Assembly: GCA_026018925.1 (NCBI GenBank)
Contig: JAKSZU010000020.1
Location: forward strand, 40,577,112 to 40,641,111
Reading direction: 5' to 3'
Source: Tupaia tana
Lineage: Eukaryota > Chordata > Mammalia > Scandentia > Tupaiidae
DNA: 64,000 nucleotides
Below the pieces are notes generated by a model, which was not told the DNA's origin, ran no database searches, and was given only the letters and a program-made list of their open reading frames with translations. Position 1 is the stretch's first letter. The number at the start of each line of letters is the position of its first letter. Positions 25,292-39,478 of the stretch are shown piece after piece. A program made the position numbers and the translations under genes.

Positions 25292-28200
25292 AGGGAGAAA
25301 GCTCCCCTGCTCCTGATGGGATCATCCACAACCCTGTCTCCCAGTTAGGACTCGGGGCACATATAAGTACCCAACATGTTTCTCAAGCCTCCAGGTCCAG
25401 GACTCGAACCTCAGGGTCAGCTAGTGAGATCCAGCTGCCATAATCATACCACAGGCTGGCCTTTGGCTTTTCTTTCTATTTAATTTAGTTATTTGTAAGA
25501 AAAGTTCTTATCATTTGGGGCCAGCAGGTGGTGTGGTGGTTAAGGTGCTGAACTTCCACGTGGCCAACTATGGTTTGAGTCCCAGGCCTGGTGGCTTGCA
25601 ATTCACACTGGGCTTGTGTGCATGCGTACCCAAAATCTTGAAAGGAAAATGGACGAGAAGGGATTGCACCATGGCCATCTCCCCTGGGAGGTGACTTCCC
25701 AGTTTCCCTTCCCCTGTCTCTATTTCTGTCTCTCTCTGGAGAATACAGGCACTTTATGGTAAAAATCTTAAAAACAAACAAACAAACTCTTACCATGTTA
25801 TATAGACACAGCATGCACACCATGATCCTAACTAACAGAGAAACGAGAGCTAAACGAGAGGCCCACATGATGGGACCAGCACCTTAACCACCACACCACT
25901 TGCCAATTCCTACAGTAGGTAAGTTTTTTTTTTTTTTAATTTATTATCATTATTATTTTCCAGTTTGATTAGAGATAGAGAGAAAGAGAGGAAGTGAGAA
26001 AGCAAGCCACCAGGTCCGAGACTTGAACCGTGGTCGGCCATGTGGGAGTCCAGCGCCTTTAACCACCATGCCACTTGCCAGCCACAGTAGGTAAGTTTTT
26101 AAAGAATCCTACCCCTGGAACTCTCAAAAAAAATGGCACGAATAGAAAGTGACGGTAATCAAACAGTACTATCTCACAATGACGAGGCAAGGACAGGTCG
26201 ACCCCAGTCTCCGGAATGGTCACTCTAACGCAGTGGGGTTCTACGTGACACCCCAACGTTGAGCATGTCAGCACTCAGGGTCCTGCAGCCTTTCTGTCAG
26301 GCCCACAGCAGCTGACAGCGGTTACCAGATGAATGACACTGATGAAATGCCAGGTATTACAGGTGCTAACTGTTGCTACGAAATACAGAAGGATGGATGA
26401 AGTATTCTCTTTGATGTCAATCTGGATGCAAGACAGGCCCAGTGCACCTGGGAACTTAGGTCGATATGAACTCCTTATACATGCACCTCTAACAGCTGTC
26501 CACGTTATTTTCTGGTTGCCACTCTCTTTAGCTTAGTATTAGGGTCTGACATGACTTATCTCCCTCTTACGTCAAATGAGGTCTAGCACAGAGGAGTTCT
26601 TGCTGGGTTACTTTCCCCCCATCCTTTAGTAAAGACTTTTAGTATGGACTGGCTGTGATAGGCGTGCTGCTACTCTGCAGGCTAAGGCCACCGGGAGGCC
26701 TGGGTTCGATTCTCCACCCATCCTAAAAGCTGGGGACAGTGGCATGCAGCTGTGGTCCCAGCTCCTCAGGAGGCTGAGGCAGGAGAACTGTGAGTCCATG
26801 AGACCCTATCTGAAAGAAAGAAAGAGGGAGAAGGAGAAGTAGCCCATACCTGCTGTCTTTCAGAGTGCCGTGAGTCGTCATCGGGACTACAGAGGAACTC
26901 GAGGACCTGGCCCCAAAAAACGCACCTTTAAAATTGGTTACCAGCACACATGTCACAATGCTGTCATAAAGAAAACAATGAAAACTGCTCTTTCAGCGTC
27001 ACCAATTCATTCACACTCAGCCCTGACAAACACCAGAGCTGTGTAGTACCTTTCTAACTGAAGGCCTGGCAGGTGAGACCCCAGGCTTCGGCACACTCAC
27101 GACCGAGCGTGTGCCTTATGTGGACATCTCTCTACTGTTCAGAAACGCAACTACAAAGTGGTACCATCCACGTACCTTAACTTAAAATCCCTGGTGTCAC
27201 GGACCAAGCAAAGCACGGACTTAGGAGCCAGGCCCCTTGAATTTAAATCCTAACCTTATGGACACGCACTAACGTTTTATTGCTAACAATGATGCTTACA
27301 AAGGTATGAGCCTGGATGAGTTATCACTCGCTCCAGGCTTTAGTTTCCTCACCCCTGAAACGGGGGCAACCATACCTGTATCAGCGCTGCTGGAGACAGA
27401 GAACCTAAACACCAAAGGTTTTAGCACAATGCCTGTCTCTATAAAGTGCTCAGTAAATGCCAGTCTTTATTAACTACTTTCTCTGGGGGGCAAATAAGTG
27501 CGTTACTAACTCTGGATTCATAGGAGCTGTTTAACTGGGATTAGAAGACACCTTCAGAATCAAAGTCATTTGTAAGTAAATTCAGATTTTCCAAAACGAA
27601 TTTCTTCTCTAGATGACTGTCATCGTAGTCTTTCTATCGGAAGATGGTGTTATTTTTAAACTGGAAAATACTTGAGCAAAGAATTCTAGGTAGTTTGGAG
27701 CAAGAGAACAATTGAGAGGAAAAACTTTCTAACCCAGTATCCACGAACCACACTTCGTAACGCCAGGCTAAATCACACTGCTCAGCACACGTCACGTGAG
27801 CTCCACACACACAAGGACACGCTCCGAATTTACATCCCAAACCCGAACAGCTTCTGAGCCGATAATGTGTCATATTTACAAACAGGGCAATCCAGTGAAC
27901 TTCTCTGTGAACAGTAAACAGAGGAAAACAATTGTAGTTCTCACTGTTAAAGACACCTACCTGATCAAAGAGCGTTCTGTTTACGAACAAGGTATTATCA
28001 GGCTTTGCAAGCTGCCGAGCGAGAAATGTGAAGAGACAGCCGACTTGTGAGGGAGTGAAATCGGAATTCTCCACCATGACCTGGTGAGGAAGAGAGACCA
28101 TTCGCTCAGTACACCATCTGGTTTGATGCAAAAATATGCGCAATTAGGAGGGGGACTCATTACTGAAGACTCGTGAAAAGATTCTTTTATTGACTGTAAC

Positions 28201-31200
28201 AATTGAGTTCAGTACCATTAAGAGAATGAGCATGTGGACTTGCATACTCTGAAAGGAAAGCATTTGAATGATTTCTGGCATATATCTAGCACTGCTTGGA
28301 TGAGAACTGAATTTTAAGAGAGGTGGATATAGGATTTCAAAAACATATTAATCATGTTTCCCTCTGAAATTTTTAGGGAATTCTACTAAAATTAAATTTA
28401 AATGAAATTTAAATAACCTTACTAAAACTTCTGTCCATCAGTAGGGGAGAAGGGGAGCTGCTTTGGTGTTTAAAAGCAAGATAACCTGAGAATGAACGTA
28501 TTCCAGAACAGAGCCAGGCCCTGCATGCTGTATCTACAAGGAACTCCTCGAACAAATGGTTTTGTGTCACAGGCATTTTACAATCACGCAGTTATCAAAT
28601 TGCAGTCAGACCCTGCTCTAGCTCAGCTCTCATCTGCTGAGTAGCCCCTGAGTGTGAAATGCTATGGCTGGCGCTGTGAGGGGAATTCGGAACTGGAAAG
28701 GAAGGAGAGACAGGTAAATAAACCCTCAATAAAAGGCATAATATGATCAATGCTACAAAAAGGCACACGCGGCTGTGGCAACACAGTGAAGAAAATACAG
28801 TCCAGCTGATTCAAGAGGGAATTTGAAAACTGAGCAACCGAGCTGTTAAACGATGTGTCAAAGGCTGTGCAAGACCCTCAGCAGGGGACGCGGCAGCCCG
28901 GAGAGCAAATCTGGCGGAGGGAAGAGTGTGAGGACAAGCACAAAGGGAAACACGACTTCTTAGGGGAGCGTGAGTTTTGTCAGAAATTCCTAAGAGCGTG
29001 CATGAGGAGGAAGGGAAAACAGCCTGAAACAGATTAGGCTGCAACTGTCCTCCTGAAGAATCTTGAGTTTACCCCAGAAAACTGGGGGTTCCTAAAGGGG
29101 TTCCACGAGGAGAGTCGGCCACGTTAGTACTGTGCTTGGGAAGAGCGCCCTGTCAGCAGGGTACGGAGAAATAACAGGGAACGAACATGCAGGTAGGGAG
29201 ACCAAGATGCACATGAGCGCAGGGCTGAGAGACAAAGGGGCTTCTGAACTAGGGCAGTGAGCACGAAAACGGGAGGAAGAACAGGGGCCAAGGATGCTGC
29301 AGAGGGGAGACAGGTTAAGGACTCCTGTGCACGCGGACATCACGGTTAAGGGAGCAAGAGACGTGGCAGGTTTTAAGCCTGACCGACGGGTGGGCCAATG
29401 ATGGCATTAACAAACAGATCACAGAGTGGAAGGGAAGAGTGTGTGTCTGAGGCTGGCTAAATTCATGAGGCAACTACCTCGAATGCGGTCTAGCATCATG
29501 GCACAGTATGAAAAAGTCCCACGTTCTCGTCGTCCATCCTCTGTTCAAAGAAGGTGTATAAGGACCAGCAGGTGGGGTAATGGTTACATCGCTGGACGCC
29601 CACATAGTCGCCACAGTTTGAGCCCCAGACCCAGAGGCTTAAAACTCATATCAGGTATGTGTGTGTGTGTGCCCAAAACCCTGAGAGGAGAATGGAAGAG
29701 GAGGGATTGTGGTGTGGCCATCCTCTGGGGGAGAGGGGGGTGATTTCCCACTCTCTGTCTCTCTCTCCAGTGAGTGCATGTACCCTATAGCAAAAATCTC
29801 TCTTAATAAAAAAGGAGTCTACGTTCCTATTATAAAGTATACCTTTGGGGCCTAGCTTTCGATCTACCTGTTCATAGTTTGCTAGCTGTACAACAGTTCC
29901 CTATCATCAGTAGTTTTGTGTTCCATGGCTTCAGTTACCCAGTCAACTGCAGTTGAAAAATATTAAATGGAAACTTCTAGAAATAAACAATTCATGAGTT
30001 TGAACTGTGGGGCCAGGCTGCGTTGTGTGATGAAGGTTCCCAGTCCCCCTCTGCCCTGCCTGTGACATGAGTCACGTCCCTTTGTCCAGTGCATCGTGCC
30101 GCATCGAGCACACGTCTGTCACTCACTCATCTGTCCTGGTTAGCAGAGCAGTAACCAGTAGGGGTGCGGCCACGGTGGGGCACAGTAGGGTCCTGGTCTG
30201 TGATGCTGGCGGTTCCTGGGAAGGCTGTGCTCACCCTGGGTGCACATCCGGGGTCCTGCAGGCAGCAGAGAGGGCTCAGCACGGAGCCCCTACCAAGGGT
30301 GGCGACCTGCGGGCTCCTAGCCCCTTCTCTCTCAGCCGTGAGGAAATACGTAAGTAATCTTTAAAAACAGTATAAACAGGGTCTGTACTGGCCGTTGAAG
30401 GCATCTGCTGGGGTCTGGGAATGCACTCCCCAGGGTGCAGGCGCTGCCTGAATCTGTTTCTTTCACCTTCCAGGTTTCAGTCTAAAAACCACCACGCGTC
30501 CAACAGCAGTCATTACCAGAGTATGAGGACGCTGAAACTAAAGCAAGAACAAACTTCATAATTAGGGTGAAGCTTGGGTGGAAGAATGGGGAAATCATTG
30601 ATGCCCTATAAAAAAGTGTACTGAGGCCAGCAGGTGGCACAGTGGTTACGATGCTGGGCTCCCACACGGCTGGCCACAGTCTGAGTCCCAGACCAGGCGG
30701 CCTGCAAATCATGATGGGAGTGTATGCAAGCGTGCGTGTGTGCCAAAATCCTGAGACGAAGGGATTGGTGTGGCCATCCCCCAGGGCTTGACTCTCACTT
30801 TCCTTCTTTGTCTCTCTGGCAAGCATACGTACCCTGTGGTAAAAGCCTAAAAAAGATAAAATAAAAAGTGCCCTAAGGCAATGCCCCAAAGAAATCAGCA
30901 GTTTACAAATGAATAACTTGTTTTAAGAACAGGTGAGGCAATGCTGAAGATGATACCCGTGGTAGCAGACCATCCATATCAACTTGTGAGGAAAAATTAA
31001 TCTTGCTCACGCCTAACTGAAGAGGACTGACAACTAACAACAGAAACCGCCACCGACAGCTCAGCTGGTTCCGCTACGCAGTCCTGACTGAAAAACGGAA
31101 GTTGCGCTAACTTTCTGCTCAATGGTGACAAGGCCGTCACACCCAGATCAGATGCAGGTCAGAGCAGATGTTTCAGTGGGAACTTCAAGTGGGATCAAAA

Positions 31201-34200
31201 CCCTGAAGCGCGTCTTTGAATAACGGTAACAGGAGATGAGACGGCCTTTCCAGTATGGTCCTGAAGACAAAGCACAGTCAAAACAATGGCTGCCACGGGG
31301 GAGAAGAGGGGCAGTCACAGGGAAAGCAGACCTTACAGAGCAACGGTGTTTCAGGATGCCCAAGGCACTTTGCTTATTGACTTTCTGGAGGGCCAGAAAG
31401 TTACATGGTTATTAAGGGAGTGTTCTGAGAAACTGGTTGAAGCTCTAGCAGAAAAACGCCTAAGAAAGCCTCACCAGGGAAGCCACTGCACGAATGCTCT
31501 TGGTCATCCTCGTCCAACTAGGTCAGTCCTGTGTGAGTCTGGATGGGAAGTCAGCAGACAGCCACCTTACAGTCCCCACTTGGCTCCTCCTAACTTGTTT
31601 CCCGATCTTAAAAAAATCTGTAAAAAGCACTCATTTTCTTCACTTAATCATGTGAAAAAAGACTGCACTGACACGCTTATACTCCCAGGGCCCTCAGTTC
31701 TTCGGGGATGAACCAAATGGCAGTATCATCACTTGAAAAAGTGTCTTGAACTTCATGGAACTTAGATTGAGGAATAGTTTATATTTTTATCTTTTAAGTC
31801 TATTTTTCTATGAATTTTCTGAAGTTCATATGTGTGCATGTTGTATAAGCATGTGTGGGTATACACATACACATGAACACAAAAATTCTGATTCGTGATA
31901 TCCAAAGAGCTTTCACCAGCTATAAAAAACGCAGCCAGCACCCTCCTGCACTGTGCAGGCCCCTCTTCAGACTCAACTCCTGGGCCCAGTTCGTGTCCTC
32001 TCTGCCTTCAGCCCTTCCTCCTGCTCTGTAAACGTAAAGTCCTGATGCCTGATTCTACACACACCTTTTAATAGTTCTAACTCACAGTCAAGCCCCTCGC
32101 CACCACAGGAAATGTCTAATTTGTTCCATAGCCTAGAAATTCTGGTTTCCCTCCATTTCCTCTCTTTGACCTATTCTAGAGATAAGGCTTATAAATTGTT
32201 CTGGTCTATTGTGTAAAAAGTCACAAATTAACAGTTTTTTCTCTCTGTCTGTAGCCATCCAGCCGTAACAGTGTCCAGTCACCTGCTCTCCGATCACTGC
32301 CTATATTCCTACTCTCTTTGTTTTTTCCTCCAACGTTTTTGTCATGGGGCATGTGCACTTCCTGGAGAGAGACACAGAGATAGGGAAAGTGAGACATAAT
32401 GCCCCAGGAGATGGCCATGCCATAATCCCTTCTCCTCCATTCTCCTCCTGAGATTTTGGGCATGCATGCAAACACGCCCTGCATGATTTTTAAGCTGCCA
32501 GGTCTGGGACTCTGACCCAGCCCTAACCACCAGGCCACCCACTGGCCCTATCTGCCTATGCTTATTAGCTCTCTCGAAAGTACACTTAAATTGGCCAGTT
32601 GGGGGGACAGTCCACAGCATACTGGACTGCAGTACTGAAAGTCGCATGGTCAACTGTGGGCTAAGATTCCCAAGTTGGCCTAAAGACAAACTGGGCATAC
32701 GTGCAGGTACCCAAACTCCTGAGCAGCTGGAGGGTTGTGTAAAGGGGATGACAGATAATGAGACGCTGTCCAAGGTGCTTGCTCGCTCCTGTTCTCCCAC
32801 GTGTGGACATGTGCTACGTAAGGGAAAAGGAAAAGGGACAAAAAAGTGCAGTACACTTAACAAATTAGGACAACTCTATCACTAGAAATGAGAAATATAA
32901 TCCCAAAGTTGTGGGATCATTCAGTCCTCATTGATTCAAGCTAAATATTACCAGGACAATACATAAGGGTGGAAATTGACCAACAGGAATTTTAGTTTAC
33001 GTACTCTATAGAGATTGTTTTTTTCTCTTCATTTGGACCATTGTTTTAACTTAGTGGAGTTTTAAAGTAAAATTCCAATTTACTCAACTTACAAATGTTA
33101 CCCAAGCATCTTAGGTTCCAGGCATCAAGCTGACATGCTGTAGGCATGCTGAAACAATGACCAAAGCCATTAATACTACGATTCACGGTCTCCACCTACA
33201 AGAAGCTCCGATCCAGGAAGGAAGACACCTGAACCATGACAATACGGTAACTGAGCAGCATCAACTGTGTGAAGACAACATCCAACCTGGAAGTGTGGAT
33301 GACGGTCTGAAGAGCTTCTCACGGATGGTATTTGAGTTAAGTCTTAGAAAGTCCATACAAAGAACACAAACCATGAAGATGACACAGTCTAGCAAATTCT
33401 ATTAACTTAATGTGGTTGAGCAATACATAACACAGGGAACAGTGGTGGGGGTAGGGAGGGGGTAGCAGAGTGGATCAATTATAGAAGAGAAAAGGACCAG
33501 AAAGTGTAGAAGGATCTTATGTCAAGTTAGTTTAGATGGGTATGGCAGAAATTACGACCTAGGCTCCAACATCTAATCTTCCCTAACTGAAATGAACTCC
33601 TTATTTTTAGATAAGCACATGGTTACTGAGAATGCAGACTACATTTCTCCGTCTCTCTTAGCAGCTTAAGGATTCATGTATCTAAATTCTAGGAAATACG
33701 ATGTAACCAGAAATGTAACATACGGTTTCCAAGACATTCCTTAAAGAGGGGGACACTCTATCTTTTTATGCACTTTGGTTGGCTAAATGCAAAAGTGGTA
33801 GTTGGAGCCTGAGCACCACATTAGACCAAAGGACAGAAATCACGCACTATGAAGGAATCTGTATCTTGAAAGATGAGCTGATGAAGCCAACTGACTAGAT
33901 TAGGTTGCCCATCTCCAGGTTTATTAAAGAAAAATAAATTTCCAACACGATTAAGTTATTTTATCTATGTTTATAGCTTTCTCACAACAGAACTTAATTA
34001 CCAACTGATCTAAAAGAACCACAGAAAAATATTAGGCAGAAGAGAGACAAGATCATAAATTAACGGAGGATAAGATTAGAAATGGGGAGATCGTTTAGCA
34101 AGGTATTTTGGAAATCTACGTAAAAATTCTCCATGGGGCCAGTGCCTTGGCACAGTGGTTAAGTGCTGTGAATAGAAGCCCATGTCCCAAATGGCTGACA

Positions 34201-37200
34201 ACAGTTCAAATTCTGGTTCCAATGGCTTGAAAAGCATGTTGGGTATATGTGCATTTGTGCCCAAATCATGACAGGATGGAGAAACAGAGGAAAAGGGATT
34301 GTGGTATGACCACACCACGTGGGGGAGGGCGCTCTCTCTCAATCTCTCTCTCTCTCTCTGGTGAGGATACACCCTCTGGCAATTAAAAAAACAATTCTCC
34401 ATGTGAGCCGCCAAAATGACAACATCGGAGAACTCAGAAATCCTAGTCTCATATTCATCACTGCCTACCTTACAAGCTTAATAAATAGCTCAGATGAGAT
34501 CACGTATAGAAACATGTTTTCAATATATATAGAGCTATTATAAAAGTAATACACTGACCTTATGTATAACTAGAAAACATTTTAATTCTGGTCTCTTGCC
34601 CAAAATAATATAAAAGTGATTTTAAAAGAAAAAAACCTCTACGTTACAGACAAGAGGAAACTGGCCCGCTTAAAATCATACAGATGACAAGAAAAAGAAC
34701 CTGTCTCTGCATTCACACATTAGCAACAGCACGAATCTCAAAATAGCTTTTTACTGAACCGAGTTAGACTGAGACTGGGATGACCACCTCTGTGTGCTGT
34801 AAGTCACTATTAGGTGTCACTATCATCTCAGTGCCACGGTAAAATACGGCACTACCTAGCAACAAAGTGATGTTCATGTAAGACAGAGGACAGGCTTCAT
34901 ATGAATGATTTTCTTAAAGCACTCTAAAGTTGGTCTCTGTTATTACACATACTCACACTAACACAGCAATTACTACAATATCCATTTCCCAAGAGAAGTG
35001 CTATGTATCCTCATATCCAGTCTAATGCAGATATGTTAAATTTTTAAAAATAAAATGATTAGTTTTTTTTCCAGTTCTTGAGGACAAAGGTACCGTAATA
35101 AAATTTAAGATATGACTATAATGACTCACTAAACAAGAATATTTTACAACCTACTATAAAACAATTCAACTCTCTTAATAAAAATATCTATATACAGACA
35201 TGTATTCTTTGAATACTTACTTTCAACAAAATATCCACAATTCGCTGTTGATATTCCACAGCTTGCTTGTCATTTTTAAAATCTTCAAATGTCTAAGAAG
35301 GGAGAAAAAAAATTTTTAAGTGATTACTATTTACAAATTTAGAGGTAAACAAGTTATTAAATTTTTGCTAGTAAAATTCAAGTAGTAAATTTCCAAATAA
35401 GATATCATTCTTTTTTTTTTTTTTTTTTTTTTTGAGAGGTTTTCACTATAGGGCGCGTGCGCTCGCCAGACAGAGAGAGACATAGAGACAGAAAGCGAGA
35501 AATCACTCCCCAGGGGGGATGGTCATGCCGCAATCCCTTCTCCTCCATTCTCCTCTCGGGATCTTGGGCACGCACGCACATGCGCCCGGCGTGAGTTCTT
35601 AGCCACCAGGTCTGGGACACGAACCGCGGTCGACTACGTGGGAGTCCAGTAACATAGCCATTACACTAACTGCTGGTTCCCAAGATACCATTCTTCTCAG
35701 ATGTTTTCTTATACATCTTTCATGATAAATGAAGTCATTTGGTGAGTCAAGTAGAAAGCTATCACATTTAATATTGCATGGTATTCCAAGACTTTCGAAA
35801 ATCAGTAAGAAGTATAAAAATATAGTGCTTATCACACAACCAAAGAGTCACTGAGAAAAGGAGTGAGGCAGTCTATCAGCAAAGGGAAGAGGAAGGACAC
35901 TAGGCACAAGTTGATCTGGAAGCAAGGGTTTGAGAGCGGAAGGATGAAATCCCATGTGCTCAGCCATCCTTCAATCCAGGTTATTTTGAAGTAGCTGAAA
36001 TATGGTTTATCAACTGTCATGACAAATAATTTTCATAATTTCCATGACGGCTAAGAAAAAATTATGCTCAAAGACAGGCATTTGAAAAATTATTATAGTG
36101 AGATTGTCAAAATGTTAAATCTTTAGCCCACTGACAAGGACTATATGCCCTCTTCTGAAAATGCTGCCAAGTATAGCCCTTTTTATTTTGTGTCTCTGCT
36201 CAAGTATAGCTAAGTGTCTTTTAAAAATTGTTATTTTCAAACATCAAAGTAAATGACAGCACCAAACTCTGAAAATATATGATAGCATAAGGTCACAGAA
36301 ATACCTAGTATATATAAGATGCAAATATGAAGAAATTAAAATTGTAACCACTATCAAAAAAATTAAAGTATTTATGGGGCCAGCAGATGGCACCATGGTT
36401 ACATAGCTGGACTCCCACATAGCTGACTGCAGTTAGAGTCCTGGACCTGGTGGCTTGAAACTCACGCTAGGCACATGTGCGTGGGTACCCAAAATCTTTA
36501 GAGGAGAATGGAGGAGAAGGGATTGTGGCACGGCCATCTCTCTGGCGGAGTGATTTCTCACTTTCTGTTACTCTGTCTCTGTCTCTCCAGCGAGTGCATG
36601 TGTCCTAAAGCAAATATCCAAAAAGAAGAAAAGAAAATGGACTCCACATTACCCCAATAGATTATGAAAAAAGAAAAAAAAAAAAAAAAAAAAAAAAGAT
36701 CTCACAGTAATGAAATTTAGAAACTACATCACGCTTCTATTCAAACGAGAACACCTGCTGCTCTCCACACGGGCCCTGAATTCCCATCTCAGCGCCTCTG
36801 TGCATGCTGTGCTGGCATGCCCTTCCCTTCCTCCTCCTGTCTGGCACACAGTAGGTACTTAAGAAATGACTGTCGAATTGTCTAGTTAATTATTTACGGA
36901 AGAAAATAAAATATTTTAAACTTTTTTTTTCCAATTAGTCTACTTTGCTGTCAGTTGAGAATGCTGAAATGAGTTACCAAGGAGACTGCAGGAACTCTTC
37001 ATCTAGAAAGCTCAAAAGGAAGATATTTTGATGTTTATGTGGGTTAAATATGACCCTGCCTGAAGACATGAAAATAGACCAGGAAGTGTTTCAGTTCTAT
37101 CTTTTTTTTTCCTTTTTAGAATTATTTAATTTTATTATTTTTAAATTTTCTATAGGACACACGTGCTCACCAGAGAAAGAGAGAGAGAGAGAGAGAAGGT

Positions 37201-39418
37201 GAGAAAGCAAGCCACCGAGTTCGGGACTCAAACCATGATCAGCCATGTGGGAGTTCACTGCCTTAATCACCACACCACCTACTGGCCCTCAGTTCTGTCT
37301 TTTTTTTTTTTTTTTTTGGAGAGGTTTTTCGCTATAGGGCGCGTGCGCTCGCCAGACAGACAGAGAGAGACATAGAGACAGAAAGCGAGAAATCACCCCC
37401 CAGGGGGGATGGTCATGCCGCAATCCCTTCTCCTCCATTCTCCTCTCGGGATCTTGGGCACGCACGCACACGCACCCGGCGTGAGTTTTAAGCCACCGGG
37501 TCCAGGACGCGAACCACGGTCGACTACGTGGGAGTCCAGCGACATAGCCATTACGCTAACTGCTGGTTCCCAGTTCTGTCTTTTGATATGAGAACAACAA
37601 ACATACAACTAAATGCGTGTGCGTGCACACGTGCGTGCACACATACACACACACACACACCCCATCCCAGCCTGAAGAAGTGAGATGTCACTCTTTTTTT
37701 TTTTTTTTTTTAAGGAGAGGTTTTTGCTATAGGGCATGTGTGCTCGCCAGAAAGAGAGAGAGAGAGACAGAGAGACAGAAAGTGAGAAATCACCCCCCAG
37801 GGGAATGGCCACGCCGCAATCCCTTCTCCTCCATCTTCTCTCAGGATCTTGGGCACGCATGCACACATGCCCGGTGTGAGTTTAAGCCATCGGGTCAGGG
37901 CTTGAACTGTGGTCAACAACATGGGATTCCAGCGACATAGCCATTACGCTAACTGCTGGTCCCTGTGAAATGTCATTCTTCAGGTACAAATAGAGGTGCT
38001 ACTATCAGCTAAAACTACCACTTATTCAATTAAAATATAAAACTATAAAGAAGTAACCTACGGATGACAATGCTACAGCAGTAACAACAAGCAGAAAGAG
38101 TAGCCTAACCACATTCCCTTGTCAGCATGTCGTCCTGTTTTGAAATGGATATTGAGTCTGTTTCTATGAACATAATTAAGTGGTGACACACTGCGGTGTG
38201 AACGTTATGATACGCTTAGTGACATATTTAGGAGGTAGTCAACAGCTGCTACCAAAATGGCACATCACTTTAGAACACTACCGTTCTACACAGATGCTTC
38301 TAATCACGCGATGCTTGTTAGAGGAATAACACGCAAAGGTATCCTCATGGAGAATTATAGTTTAAGTTCACAAGGTAGACCTACAACTTAAATTCAAAGC
38401 CATCTGCAGGTCTGGGCACAAAACCTTCCTTCTGTAGTCCCTCAGAAATCATTATGAGGTTTCTGTATGATAATGACAGCAAGCTAAGTCACAACCTAGG
38501 TGTCAACAAACAAACCATCTCTGCAAACAGCCAAGTAGCTTAGGCTTTGTGGGCTATGTGCAGTCTCTGGCATACATTCTTCTTGCTTTTCTTCTTTTTT
38601 ACAACCCTTAAAAATGTTTGGAAAAAAAAAAAAATTCTTAGCTTGCACAGGCCAGGGGCCAAATGGAGTCTGCCGGGTGTAGTGGGCAGATCCCTGCCCT
38701 AATCTCACCTCACATCCTATGAGACTTTTGTATAAATAAATAAGACCAAAAGAATCACCCATGACCCATGCTAATGGCAAAAACAGACAGCAAATACCAC
38801 AAACATCGACTTACATGTAAGTGGGAAAATAAACATTCCACCCTTAACATGCATGACACCACAGAGAGTCAGGCCGGAGAGGACCATGGTGAAGAAGGAA
38901 GGTGCCTGTGGTCCCGCTGGTAGCCGAATGCCTACAACCTCAAACGGAATTCATCTCTAGAAGAAAACAGAAGCCCATTCCTGGCCAGGAAAGAGTGAAA
39001 TCAAGTCTGAGGGCTGGTGGGTCAGAGCACCATCAGCAAAATAAGGGACCTGGCAATATGGATTGCAATCTTGGTAAGATATGTTTGGTGTTTGTTTGTT
39101 TGCTTGTTTGTTTTTGAGGGAGTACTTTGGAATGGGGAGATATTCCTTAGAGACTTAAAAGAAGGAGGGGCCAGCAGATGGCATAGGGGTTGAGATGCTG
39201 AACTCCCACATGGCCCACCGCGGTTCAAATCCTGGAGCTGGGAGCTTGAAACTCCTGTAGGGTGCGTGTGTGTGCATGCCTAAAATCCCAGGAGGAGAAT
39301 GGAGGAGAGGAGACTGCAGTGTGGCCTTTCCCCACTGGGGAGTGACTTCTCACTTTCTATCTCTTTGGTGGTGATTTTGCCCTACCACAAAAAAAATCTC
39401 TCTCTAGAAAAAAAAAAA

Positions 39419-39478
<60 letters not shown>

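Noticed and set aside
27796-28050. Plus-strand 84-codon frame over VPS8 exon 7
   Set aside because: It is the antisense shadow of the exon; the minus-strand translation matches VPS8 and has splice sites.
30151-30350. Possible CpG island or promoter
   Set aside because: The patch is GC-richer than its surroundings but short, poor in CpG clusters and inside a VPS8 intron with no adjacent exon.
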